A stretch of 64,000 nt of DNA, taken from the NCBI GenBank assembly GCA_029259595.1, contig JAJDEW010000004.1, forward strand, positions 237,891 to 301,890. Direction: 5' to 3'. This DNA is from Planctomycetota bacterium (lineage in GTDB: Bacteria > Planctomycetota > UBA1135 > GCA-002686595). The notes beneath the pieces were generated by a model that saw nothing but the letters and a program-made list of their open reading frames with translations, was not told where the DNA came from and did no database searches. Numbering within the stretch: position 1 is the stretch's first letter; every line of letters begins with the position of its first letter. This document shows, piece after piece, positions 52,858 to 61,794 of this stretch. Position numbers and translations under genes: made by a program.

Positions 52858-54684
52858 ATGAAGCACTCTCTCCTCCTCTCCGCCCTCGCTCTCGCCTCGC
52901 TCGTCACGTCCCCCGTGAACGCCCAGCGCGGCGCCTACGCCGGCAACGATGAATCGGCCGAGCGCATCGTACCCGCCGGTCCCCGAAGCGGCGTCGCTCC
53001 CCAACAGGCCTTCGGACCGCCCCGTTCCCAGCTCGGCATGAACATGGCGGGCTTCGATTTCACGGGCCTCTTCATGAACAGCGAGATCGCCTTCGCCGAC
53101 GTCATGAAGCAGTCGCGCAGCCTGCGCGCCGTGCTCCCGAACGAGAACTTGCCCGCCGCAGCGTCCTCCGTCCCGGCCGAGTCGGTCTTCGACACCATCG
53201 ACGAGAACGGCTACATCACGGAAGGCATCCCGAAGAACGGCTTCGTCGCGTTCACGCAGACCATGACGGGGTTGCGCGACCACTATCCGGCCGGGCGCTA
53301 CATCGTCAGCTTCGACGGCAACGGCACACTGAACTTCGGCGGTGACGAAACCAGCGTCACGATGGTGACGCCGAACCGCTACGAGATCGTCACGTCCGGT
53401 CAGAACAAGGGCATCATCGTCCGCATCCTGACCTCGGATCCGGCGCCGAGTCACGTGCGCAACCTCCGCATCGTTCACGAAACGCTCGCGGACGTGAACG
53501 GCGATCCGATCCAGACCTTCCAGCCGCAGTTCCTCGCCCGGCTCGCGGGTCTGCGTCCGCATGCGCTGCGCTTCGTCAACTGGCGCGGCGTCTCGAGCTC
53601 GACGGTGTCGCTCTTCTCCGAGGAGGCGCTGCCGAGCCACATCACCTACCAACGCTCCAACGGCAAGGGCGGCGTCCCGTGGCAGGTCCTGGCCGAGCTG
53701 TGTGCCGAACTGGGTGCGGACCTCTGGGCGAACCTCCCCTACGACGCCGAGTTCGAGGGCTACGTGCGTCCGCTGGCGCAGCTGCTCGCGCCCTGGTCGG
53801 CGGAAACGGGGCTGGCGGTCCGCGTCGAGTACGGCAACGAGGTCTGGAACCCCACCTTCGGTGCGCAGTACTGCTACGCGATCGACAACGGCGGCTGCGG
53901 CGTGGCCTGCACGCCCGAGAATCCCCCGGGACTCTCCAACGCGATCTCGAACTGCATCGCCGACTTCGTCGCCGATCGCTCGGACGCGATCTTCGGAATC
54001 TTCGAGGAGGAGTTCGGCCTCGCCGGCGTGGGCGACGGGCTTATCCGTGTCATCGGCGGCCGCATCAACCGCACGGACTACACTCTGCGCATCCTGGACC
54101 GCATCGGCGGCCCCGACGAAGTCGACGTCTTCGCCCTGAACTCGTTCTTCGGCGCCCGCATGATCCTGCAGCTCGGCTGGTTCTTCGCGACCTCGGCCAG
54201 CGACCAGGACATCGTCGACTACCTGCACTCGCAGATCGAAGGCGACACCGCCAACCTGGCCAACTTCTTTCGCGGACAGCAGACCGTGGTCGACGGCTAC
54301 AACGACGTGTACGGCGAAGATCTCGTCCTGAACGCCTATGAGGGCGGCCAGAGCCTGACCTTCAGCGCCTGCGACTGCCCCGGCTACTGCCCGACGAACT
54401 CCGACCCGGTCTGCACGTCGCAGATCCTGCTCGTCAGCCAGAAGTTCAACGACCTGAACCGCAGCCCGTTCATGATCGAGCTGTACGAGCATCTGCTCGA
54501 CGTCTGGCAGGAGACCACCGGCAAGGTGGCCAACCGTCCCGGCGAGCTCTTCATGCACTACAGCTTCGTGCGCGAGTTCAAGCCCGCGGGGCAGGCTTCG
54601 TGGGGCACGCTCGAGTACGTCGACTCCCTGTTGAGCACGGCCTACAAGTACCAGGTCCTGAAGTCGATCCAGGTCGCGCGCTGA
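52858..54684 (+). CDS. Secreted clan-A-like glycoside hydrolase candidate
   Basis: 608 aa, ATG at 52858. Signal peptide (LLLSALALASLVTSPVNAQ). Residues ~60-215 are beta-rich; ~220-560 look like a TIM barrel. Two glutamates fit a retaining clan GH-A pair: Glu328 in VEYGNEVWN after a strand, and Glu495 in LNAYEGGQS. The barrel has Cys-rich inserts (GGCGVACTPENPPG; CDCPGYC). I do not recognise a numbered GH family. Likely degrades or remodels an extracellular glycan. Confidence 0.65.
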   Translation: MKHSLLLSALALASLVTSPVNAQRGAYAGNDESAERIVPAGPRSGVAPQQAFGPPRSQLGMNMAGFDFTGLFMNSEIAFADVMKQSRSLRAVLPNENLPAAASSVPAESVFDTIDENGYITEGIPKNGFVAFTQTMTGLRDHYPAGRYIVSFDGNGTLNFGGDETSVTMVTPNRYEIVTSGQNKGIIVRILTSDPAPSHVRNLRIVHETLADVNGDPIQTFQPQFLARLAGLRPHALRFVNWRGVSSSTVSLFSEEALPSHITYQRSNGKGGVPWQVLAELCAELGADLWANLPYDAEFEGYVRPLAQLLAPWSAETGLAVRVEYGNEVWNPTFGAQYCYAIDNGGCGVACTPENPPGLSNAISNCIADFVADRSDAIFGIFEEEFGLAGVGDGLIRVIGGRINRTDYTLRILDRIGGPDEVDVFALNSFFGARMILQLGWFFATSASDQDIVDYLHSQIEGDTANLANFFRGQQTVVDGYNDVYGEDLVLNAYEGGQSLTFSACDCPGYCPTNSDPVCTSQILLVSQKFNDLNRSPFMIELYEHLLDVWQETTGKVANRPGELFMHYSFVREFKPAGQASWGTLEYVDSLLSTAYKYQVLKSIQVAR

Positions 54685-54703
54685 AGCCGAGCGTCCCGGT
54701 GGC

Positions 54704-55024
54704 ATGAGGCGTGCACGGAACGAAGTCGTCGAGCGCATCCGCGCGGTCGTCGACTCCGTACCGCGGGGGAGCGTCGCGACCTACGGTCTCATCGCGCGCG
54801 AGGCCGGCGTCCCCCGCAACGCCCGCCAGGTCGGGCGCGTCCTACGCGACCTGCCGGCGGGCTCGAGCCTGCCCTGGCACCGGATCCTGAACGCCCGCGG
54901 CGAATTGCGCGCACCGGGAGCCAGCGCCGGCCGACAACGGCGGTTGTTGCGCGAGGAGGGAATCCCCTTCGTCGCTGCGGACCGGGTCGACCTCGACCGC
55001 TGTCTCTGGGATCCGAACGAGTAG
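54704..55024 (+). CDS. Alkyltransferase-like protein (ATL, MGMT fold)
   Basis: 106 aa, ATG at 54704. The active-site motif PCHR of O6-alkylguanine-DNA alkyltransferases is PWHR here (SLPWHRILNARG), so it lacks the acceptor Cys. GSVATYGLIAREAGVPRNAR is the DNA-binding helix with the Arg finger. ATL proteins bind alkylated bases and pass them to nucleotide excision repair. Short C-terminal domain only, as expected for the group. Confidence 0.92.
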   Translation: MRRARNEVVERIRAVVDSVPRGSVATYGLIAREAGVPRNARQVGRVLRDLPAGSSLPWHRILNARGELRAPGASAGRQRRLLREEGIPFVAADRVDLDRCLWDPNE

Positions 55025-55285
55025 GGTGACGCGAGCATTCGCATCCTGCGCTTGATGGCCTTGCGTTCGTGGCGAGGCGCAGCGACGACGCGACTTCGTG
55101 GAGACCTTCGTGGAGACTCGGAGGAGCGGCAACGTGGCCACGGGCGGACGGACGCCAAACCCAGGTCGCGAAGGATGGCGTCACCCCACCAGCCGGGCTC
55201 TGAGGTGTCTCCCAAGGACCGCCAGGATGACCGGAAGGTCGAGCTCAGGCCGGCCACGACGGCGAGCCGACAAAAACCACGGATC

Positions 55286-55771
55286 ATGCGCAAGCCTACC
55301 GCCCTTCCGATCGCCCTGGTCTTGACGTGGAGCCTCGCCGCGTGCCGCCCGCCCGGGGAGGAGCCCGCCGTCGAGGTCTTCGAGGCCTTGGTAGAAGGCC
55401 AAGCGTTGGACCGACGCGATGGCCTGGAGCGGTACGCGCCCGACGCCCGCGCGGCCGCCCTCGAGAGCTTGATCGAAGAGGTGCGGTACTGGGGACGCGG
55501 TCCGGACGAGCAGGACCGTCTCGAGCAGCTCGTGCAACGACACGGGGACACCGAAGCCGGTCGCATTGCGCTCTACCGCGACCTGCTCGACTTCCGCGCC
55601 GAGGTCGCCGTATTCACGGAGACCCACTGGCTCCCGGGCCTCCGCGACCTCGCGTTCGACGGTGACTCAGCCACCGCGTACCGCGTCGGCGAGAACCCAG
55701 GCGGTGAGTTCCGTGAGAAGGTGCGTTTCGTTCGCATCGGAGCGACCTGGTACCTCGACGCTTCTCGCTGA
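55286..55771 (+). CDS. Small lipoprotein of unknown function
   Basis: 161 aa from the ATG at 55286. Signal ends in a lipobox (IALVLTWSLAAC). The mature part contains a helical region (LESLIEEVRYWGRGPDEQDR) and beta strands at the end (KVRFVRIGATWYLDAS). It resembles small NTF2-like or DUF4878-type lipoproteins only loosely. Preceded by 261 bp without a gene. Confidence 0.6.
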   Translation: MRKPTALPIALVLTWSLAACRPPGEEPAVEVFEALVEGQALDRRDGLERYAPDARAAALESLIEEVRYWGRGPDEQDRLEQLVQRHGDTEAGRIALYRDLLDFRAEVAVFTETHWLPGLRDLAFDGDSATAYRVGENPGGEFREKVRFVRIGATWYLDASR

Positions 55772-55851
55772 CCGGTCACGTCGGCGGATCGACCGCTCCC
55801 TGCCGCAGCCTTGGAGATCGACGGCAGGGCCTCGGCTCTCGCCGCGCCTGC

Positions 55852-56583
55852 TCAGGCAGGACGCCGCCGGCCGAAGTGGATGCGAAACCACATGCGGGCG
55901 ACGGTCCACAGCGTGCGCGGGATGTGGCTCGCGCGCACCGTCGTGTGGCCCGCCGTGCGCGGGTAGTGGCGAACGCCCTTCTCCACGACGCGAGCCTTCA
56001 GGCGCGAGAGGCGCGCGACCATCTCGGTGTCGACGAAGAAGTCGCTCGACTCGAGCTCGAGGCGCTCGATCACATGGCGCTCGAACAGCTTGAAGGCGCA
56101 GTCCACGTCGCGCACGCGGATGAAGAAGAGCACCCGCACGAGCTGGTTGTAGACCCACGACAGCAGGCAGCGCAGGACCGAATCGTAGCGGTAGACGCGA
56201 AAGCCCAGGACGACGTCGGCGTCCGCCAGCAAGGGGACCAGGTCCGCGACCTCGCGCACGTCGAACTGGCAATCGGCGTCGGTGTAGAAGACGAGATCGC
56301 AGCGCGAGGCGGCGAAACCCGAGGCGATCGCACGGCCGTAGCCCTGGTTCTTCGCGTGCTGCACGAGCTTCACGGCCGGGTGACGCTCGGCCAGCCCGCG
56401 GACGAGCTCGGCGGTACGGTCCTTCGAGCCATCGTCGACCACCAGGATCTCGCAGTCCGCGAAGCGAGCGGGAAAGAAGTCGGTGCAGGCCTTCACCGCT
56501 TCCTCGATGCACGCCTCCTCGTTGTAGGCGGGCAAGACGACCGAGATCGACTGCGGAAAGGGTTTCGGTTCGGGTTCGCTCAT
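55852..56583 (-). CDS. GT2 glycosyltransferase, dolichol-phosphate-mannose-synthase-like
   Basis: 243 aa, ATG at 56583. GT-A fold: VVLPAYNEE, ILVVDDGSKD, and the DxD-type DADCQFD. C-terminal segment has RDVDCAFKLFERHVIE, common in polyprenyl-phosphate glycosyltransferases, and TVRASHIPRTLW. No membrane helices in a tail, unlike some relatives. Probably transfers a sugar to undecaprenyl phosphate on the inner face. 37 bp downstream of the membrane transferase. Confidence 0.88.
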   Translation of the reverse strand: MSEPEPKPFPQSISVVLPAYNEEACIEEAVKACTDFFPARFADCEILVVDDGSKDRTAELVRGLAERHPAVKLVQHAKNQGYGRAIASGFAASRCDLVFYTDADCQFDVREVADLVPLLADADVVLGFRVYRYDSVLRCLLSWVYNQLVRVLFFIRVRDVDCAFKLFERHVIERLELESSDFFVDTEMVARLSRLKARVVEKGVRHYPRTAGHTTVRASHIPRTLWTVARMWFRIHFGRRRPA

Positions 56584-56620
56584 CGGAGGCCGCGAAGTCT
56601 ACCCGGGACACGGGGCCGCG

Positions 56621-58414
56621 TCAGGGAAGCCGCACGAAGGTCCCCACGTCGCTCTCCCAGGCGTCCGCGACGGACTCGCCACGCGCGCGGTCGGGAAGCC
56701 GTCGGACCTTCCAGTGGACACGGGCTCCAGGCGGAAAGACGGACCAGTACTCGACCGGGAAGGCGTAGCTCGTCGCGGCGACCGAGACACCGGCCTGTTC
56801 GTACAGTGCCGCCAGCACGTGCCCCTCGTCGTCGAAGAAGTGCAGGGTGTAGCACGCGTCTCCGCCGGCCGATTCTGCGACCGCGTCCGCGCGCAGCTCC
56901 CAGCGGAACTCGGGCGGAGCCTCCAGGACCGCGTCGCGCTCCGGCGCGAGGAGGCGCAGGCGCGCCTTGTCCGGTGCGACCGGAGTCCCGATCCGCGCCA
57001 CGACCGACGCGAAAACGGGCTCGACGCGTCCCGCTTCGACGGCCAAACCGGGCCACACGAGACCGAAGACGACGAGAGCGGCCGGAACCGGCGCGAGGGC
57101 GGCGAGGAGCCCGACGAAGCGTCGCACGCGCGGGCTGAACCAGCGCTCGCCGAGGTGGCTCCAGCCCGCGACGCACAGCAGCGCGAAGGGGCCGAAGGCG
57201 GGCAGGAGGTAGCGTCCCTGGGGCTGGCGGAAGGTGAGGTTGAAGCGCAGCAGGAGGGCCCCCGCCAGGAGGCAGATCGCGAAGAGGAAGAGGAGGCGGG
57301 CGCGCCGCTCGACGCCGGTCCCTGGCTGAAGCGCGCCTCCCGGAGCCACGGCCGCGAAGAGCCCCGCGAGCAAGCCGACGAGGCCGGCGCCGAGGAGCAC
57401 GCGCACGGCCGCGGCCGGAAGCTGGACGCCGCCCCAGCCGAAGCTGCCCGTGAGGGTCTGCAGGAGCTCGCGCGGGAAGCGGCCCAGGAGGTAGCTCGCG
57501 AGCCGCCCCTCGGGGACACGGTTGGCGGCGTAGGCGCGCTCGTGCGCGGCGCTCGCGAAGAGCTCGCCGTAGATCTGCGCGTTGCGCAGGAAGAAGGCGC
57601 CGCTCACGAGGACCACGGTCAGGAGGAAGAGCAACGTCCCCCGCAGGAGGGCGTGCCGCCTTGCTGCGTCCGTACAACATCCGGCGCGCAGGACGACGAG
57701 GAGCGCCAAGGGGACCAGCAAGAGTGACAACAGCTTCGTCAACAACGCAAGGCCCACGACGAGCCCCAGACCGAGCGCCCGCCGCGTCCCGAGCTCGCCA
57801 TCGCCGAGGGTCCGCGCCAACAGGAGGTAGGCGGCGGCGCAGAAGGTCGTTGCGAGGTTGCCGTTGTCGAGGACGCCGTGCACGAACGACCACTGCGGAT
57901 AGCAGGCCAGGAGCAAGACGGCGACATCCGCGATCCGCTCGTGTTCGGGAAACAGCGTGCGACCCAAGCGGTGAATCAGGAGCAGCGTGATGGCACCGCA
58001 CAGGATCGAGAACGCGCGCTGCAGGCGGAACACGCCGACTTCGCGCGAGACCTCGGGGCCCTCGTCGAAGCCGTGCTCCCACAACAGGTCCGACGAATGC
58101 GGCAGCCCATCGGGATTCGCGCGGCGGCGCGGGACGGGCGAGAGGTCCGGCTCGCCGCACGCGAGCTGCAGCGAAGCCAGCACGGCGTAGTACAGCGGCG
58201 GGTGGTGGCCCATCGAGCTCTCGCGCGCCGTCGGCAGCCGCGCCTCTTCGGCGCTCCCGGCGATGAGCGGCGGGCGCCCGTACTCGAGCAGTTGACGCAC
58301 GTACTGGAAGTGGCCGGGCTCGTCGGGCGACTCGAAGACGGGCGTCGCCAGAAGACAGGCACCGGCGAAGACGACGTGACAGAGGAGCGCCGCCGCCAGC
58401 CAGCGCGCGCGCAT
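56621..58414 (-). CDS. PMT/GT39-type membrane glycosyltransferase-like protein
   Basis: 597 aa from the ATG at 58414, overlapping the methyltransferase stop (ATGA). About eleven membrane segments. The first loop carries the acidic motif FESPDEPGHFQYVRQL and HHPPLYYAV, typical of the lipid-sugar-dependent transferases. The C-terminal ~130 residues form a beta-rich extracytoplasmic domain (CYTLHFFDDEGHVLAALYEQ). With the GT2 it forms a route from sugar nucleotide via polyprenyl phosphate to an outside acceptor. Confidence 0.82.
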   Translation of the reverse strand: MRARWLAAALLCHVVFAGACLLATPVFESPDEPGHFQYVRQLLEYGRPPLIAGSAEEARLPTARESSMGHHPPLYYAVLASLQLACGEPDLSPVPRRRANPDGLPHSSDLLWEHGFDEGPEVSREVGVFRLQRAFSILCGAITLLLIHRLGRTLFPEHERIADVAVLLLACYPQWSFVHGVLDNGNLATTFCAAAYLLLARTLGDGELGTRRALGLGLVVGLALLTKLLSLLLVPLALLVVLRAGCCTDAARRHALLRGTLLFLLTVVLVSGAFFLRNAQIYGELFASAAHERAYAANRVPEGRLASYLLGRFPRELLQTLTGSFGWGGVQLPAAAVRVLLGAGLVGLLAGLFAAVAPGGALQPGTGVERRARLLFLFAICLLAGALLLRFNLTFRQPQGRYLLPAFGPFALLCVAGWSHLGERWFSPRVRRFVGLLAALAPVPAALVVFGLVWPGLAVEAGRVEPVFASVVARIGTPVAPDKARLRLLAPERDAVLEAPPEFRWELRADAVAESAGGDACYTLHFFDDEGHVLAALYEQAGVSVAATSYAFPVEYWSVFPPGARVHWKVRRLPDRARGESVADAWESDVGTFVRLP

Positions 58415-59181
58415 CAGGCGCCCTCTGCGGAAGTTCCCGTCGACGCGAGCGGCTTGCGCGCCAGGCAGATCAGGGAGACTCCCACCGGCAGGTCGTGACG
58501 CGCGAGCCAGTGCCGCTCGGCGGCAAAGAGCGAGAACAGGAGCCGGTCCAGGCCGAACGGGGTCGGCGTCGTGAGGTCCGAGCCCCCACCGCCGGTCCAG
58601 CGCAGAAAGGGACGCATGGCGACCCGCACGAGCAGGATCGGGACGAAGAGCAGAAAATTGAAGTAGCTCAGACGCTCGAGCTCGAAACCCGCTCCCCGCA
58701 CCAGGGTCGCCAGCGGAACGCGCCGGTAGCGACGCTTGTGCTCGGACAGGACGTCCTGGCGTCCCCACAGGAGCATCCAGGCGGGCACCGACAGGAACAG
58801 AGCTCCGCCTGGCTTCAGGATGCGATGGATCTCGTCCAGGGCGTGGGTGTCATCGTCGAGGTGCTCGAGGATGTCGAGCGCACACACGAGGTCCAGGCTC
58901 GCGCTCCGAAACGGCGGGCGCGTCGCATCGGCGTGCACGAGGTCGCGCGCGCCCTTGGCCCCGCAATCGCGCAGCGAGAGGTCCGACACGTCGACGATCG
59001 CGAGCCGCCCCCGCTCGAGCAAGACCGGCACGTTGACTCCCGAACCGGGCCCGAGGTCGAGCACCCGTGCGTCCTGCGGGAGGACGAGCCAGCGATCCAG
59101 CACGTGGCCGAAGAGTTTTCGCCTTGCGCGGAAGAACCAGTGGTCCGACTCGCGGTATTCCTGCGCCAGAGAGTCTTTCAA
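58414..59181 (-). CDS. Class I SAM-dependent methyltransferase
   Basis: 255 aa, ATG at 59181. Motif I VLDLGPGSGVNVPVLL, post I IVDVSD, motif II DLVCALDILEHLDDDTHALD and ILKPGGALFLSVP are standard. N-terminal YRESDHWFFRARRKLF is common in methyltransferases linked to glycan or lipid synthesis. A short hydrophobic stretch (FNFLLFVPILLVRVAMRPFL) sits near the C-terminus. First gene of the lipid-linked sugar unit. Confidence 0.88.
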   Translation of the reverse strand: MKDSLAQEYRESDHWFFRARRKLFGHVLDRWLVLPQDARVLDLGPGSGVNVPVLLERGRLAIVDVSDLSLRDCGAKGARDLVHADATRPPFRSASLDLVCALDILEHLDDDTHALDEIHRILKPGGALFLSVPAWMLLWGRQDVLSEHKRRYRRVPLATLVRGAGFELERLSYFNFLLFVPILLVRVAMRPFLRWTGGGGSDLTTPTPFGLDRLLFSLFAAERHWLARHDLPVGVSLICLARKPLASTGTSAEGA

Positions 59182-59348
59182 ACGGAACGGCCCACGGAGA
59201 CGCGCGGGGAACGGCGGGTCCCACCGCCGGACGGGGAAGTCTACCCGACCACAACGGTCGATGCCGCGTCTCTCCCGACGCCGCGCTTTCTCGCGAAGCC
59301 GCTACCGCTCCGCTCCCCCGCCTCGGATAGGATTCGGAGCATCGTCCC

Positions 59349-59936
59349 ATGGTCCAGCACAAGCCAACCCTCCTCGCCCTCGTCGCCCTGTCCCTGCTCG
59401 GCTCGAGCTGCGCGCTCACCGATCCGGTGCTGACGCTGGCCTATCCACCTCCCTCCCAGCAGAGCGAGGTCCGACCGGCACGCGTCCCGACGGCTTCGAT
59501 TCTCCAGCTGGTCGCCGTCACCGACGAGCGCCAGCATCAGGACGCGATCGGCGACGTCCGCAACGGCTGGGGGATGCGGATCGCACGGATCCGGACCGAC
59601 GACGATCCGCGCGAGTGGATCGAGCGGGCGCTGACCTACGAGCTCGAGCACGCCGGCCATGAGCTCAGCACGACCAAGGTGCCCGACGCGGATCGCGTGA
59701 GCGTCGCCCTCGAGCGCGCCTTCTGCCCGGACGACACCGACTACCGCGCCGAGGTCCGGCTCCTGATCCTCGTCGAACGCGGCGACCGCCACCTCCTGCG
59801 CCGCACCTACGAAGCCCGCGCGGGCCTCGCCGGCGACGACGCCACGGCCCAGGACGTCCTGGCGAAGGCCCTGCGCAAGGCCTTGCGCTCGTTCCTGGCC
59901 GACTACGCACGCGTGGCCGCCAACCCGAATTCCTGA
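59349..59936 (+). CDS. YajG-like lipoprotein
   Basis: 195 aa, ATG at 59349. Lipobox LVALSLLGSSC. The mature part has an alpha/beta build: VAVTDERQHQDAIGDVRNGW, WIERALTYELEHAGHEL and VEVRL-type strands ending DVLAKALRKALRSFLADYAR. Size and pattern resemble the YajG family of outer-envelope lipoproteins, tentatively. Divergent from the methyltransferase. Confidence 0.6.
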   Translation: MVQHKPTLLALVALSLLGSSCALTDPVLTLAYPPPSQQSEVRPARVPTASILQLVAVTDERQHQDAIGDVRNGWGMRIARIRTDDDPREWIERALTYELEHAGHELSTTKVPDADRVSVALERAFCPDDTDYRAEVRLLILVERGDRHLLRRTYEARAGLAGDDATAQDVLAKALRKALRSFLADYARVAANPNS

Positions 59937-60057
59937 GCCTTCCGGCGCCGACGTCGGTCGCACGCCGCGCGAAAGCACACCGCTCGGATCGTGGGATCGG
60001 GGCGCCCGTACCGTAGGATCGGCGCGGCCCGCTCGAGCGCGGGACCGGGACCTGCAC

Positions 60058-61794
60058 ATGGGCAAGGACTTCAAGAGCTTCAAGGATCTCCTGCGTGAGC
60101 GCGGCGGCGAGCCCGAGGAAAAGCCCGAGCCGGCCGAGGGCAGCTGGACGATCGAGTCGGCGGATGCGAACCGGCCCTTCGACGTCCCCGAGGAGGAGCT
60201 GACCGCCGCCCGCGAGCGCATCCTGGGCCGACCCGCCGCCTTCGGTGCGATGGAGACCGGCCCACCGCCCTATGGCGACCCGGAATCGGAGGAGATGGAG
60301 CTCCTGTCCTCCTTCCGCGTTCGAACGATCTTCCCGCCGGACGTCGAGGCCGAGGTGCGCGACTTGCCAGCCGATCCGCGCCCCGCGGACTGGGAGGGTC
60401 GCGTCGACCTGCGCGACGAGATCATCTTCACGATCGACGGCGAGGACGCGAAGGACTACGACGACGCGATCGGGATCCAGGAGATCGAAGACGGGCTGCG
60501 CGTCGGCGTGCACATCGCGGACGTCTCCAGCTACGTGCGACCGGACACGGCCCTCGACGACGAGGCGCTGGCACGCGGCACGAGCGTCTACCTCGCCGAT
60601 CAGGTCGTACCGATGCTGCCGGAGGGCCTGTCGAACGGCCTGTGCTCGCTCGTGCCCGACCGCGACCGCTTGGCCTACTCGGTCATCATGGACTTCGACG
60701 ACTCCGGCAAGCGCGTCGCGGCCAAGGTCCACAAGTCCGTCATCAAGAGCAAGAAGCGCAACACCTACCGCGTCGTCCAGGACCTCCTCGACGGCAAGGA
60801 CACCGAGGAGACGCGCGACATCGCCTGGCTCGCCGAACCCTTGCGGCTGTTCCAGCGCTGGACCCAGCGCCAGCAGGCGTTGCGGGACGCCAAGGGCTCG
60901 CTGCGCATCCAGTCACGCGAGCGCAAGTTCGTCTTCGACGACCAGCACGAGGTCGAAGCGATCGTCGACGCCCCGCGCTACTTCTCGCAGACGCTGATCG
61001 AGGAGACGGCGCTGGCCGCGAACCAGGCCGTCGGCGACCTCTTCCGCGCACGCGGCCTGCCGATCATCTATCGCGTGCATCCCGAGAAGGACCCGGAAGA
61101 GATCGAGGCGATCGGCAAGATGCTGGCCGACCACGGCCTCCGACTGCCGAAGAAGGAGCGCCTCACGGGACGCGACATCGGCCGACTGATTCGCGCCGCG
61201 CGCAGCCGCCCCAACGCCGAGGCGATGATCGGGCGCATCATGGGCTTGGTCGAGCGCGCCTACTACGCCGTCCACGACCAGGAGGACGTCGCGCGACACT
61301 TCGGGCTCGCACGGGAAGCCTACCTGCACTTCACCTCACCCATCCGGCGCTATCCCGACCTCATCGTGCACCGCTGGCTCGGCGCGATCGAGTCCAGCAA
61401 GGAGAACGAGAAGAAGCTCGCCTCCGAAGAGCTCTTGACCGACCTGAACGACGTCGCCTCGCACTGTTCGATGCAGGCCGAGGTGGCCGAGATGGCGGAG
61501 CAAGCGATCGGCGACCTCAAGATCTGTCAGTACATGGAGCCGCACATCGGCGAGAAGCACGAAGCCAAGGTCCTGCGCGCTTCGCGCTACGGTCTCGAAG
61601 TGCACCTCGCGTCGTTCAACGTGAACGGCTTCCTCCCCACCCGCATCCTCGGGGACCGTCCGAAGCTGGAAGGGCCGACCTTGACCGTCCGCGCCGGCAA
61701 GCGCTTTCTGTCGTTCACCGAAGGGCACCCCGTCCACGTGAAGATCCAGGACGTCGATTTCATCAAGCTCCAGGTGATGCTCGAGCTCGCTTGA
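60058..61794 (+). CDS. RNB-domain exoribonuclease (RNase R/II family, short form)
   Basis: 578 aa, ATG at 60058. Catalytic RNB domain at ~115-470: TIDGEDAKDYDDAI with the Asp cluster (D130, D133, D135, D136), HIADVSSYV, and TSPIRRYPDLIVHR near the C-terminal end. An S1-like domain closes the protein (~490-578; VLRASRYGLEVHL). The N-terminal cold-shock domains of RNase R are replaced by ~80 charged residues. 3'-5' RNA decay. Overlaps the channel gene (TGATG). Confidence 0.9.
   Translation: MGKDFKSFKDLLRERGGEPEEKPEPAEGSWTIESADANRPFDVPEEELTAARERILGRPAAFGAMETGPPPYGDPESEEMELLSSFRVRTIFPPDVEAEVRDLPADPRPADWEGRVDLRDEIIFTIDGEDAKDYDDAIGIQEIEDGLRVGVHIADVSSYVRPDTALDDEALARGTSVYLADQVVPMLPEGLSNGLCSLVPDRDRLAYSVIMDFDDSGKRVAAKVHKSVIKSKKRNTYRVVQDLLDGKDTEETRDIAWLAEPLRLFQRWTQRQQALRDAKGSLRIQSRERKFVFDDQHEVEAIVDAPRYFSQTLIEETALAANQAVGDLFRARGLPIIYRVHPEKDPEEIEAIGKMLADHGLRLPKKERLTGRDIGRLIRAARSRPNAEAMIGRIMGLVERAYYAVHDQEDVARHFGLAREAYLHFTSPIRRYPDLIVHRWLGAIESSKENEKKLASEELLTDLNDVASHCSMQAEVAEMAEQAIGDLKICQYMEPHIGEKHEAKVLRASRYGLEVHLASFNVNGFLPTRILGDRPKLEGPTLTVRAGKRFLSFTEGHPVHVKIQDVDFIKLQVMLELA

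Noticed and set aside
52606..54738. 710-codon minus-strand frame
   Set aside because: Antisense to the secreted glycosidase-like gene with a proper signal peptide; no motif of its own.
60642..61793. N-terminal extension of the ion-channel frame
   Set aside because: The frame is open but overlaps the RNB gene; translation is shadow-like and the ATG at 61794 overlaps the RNase stop, the pattern seen throughout the window.
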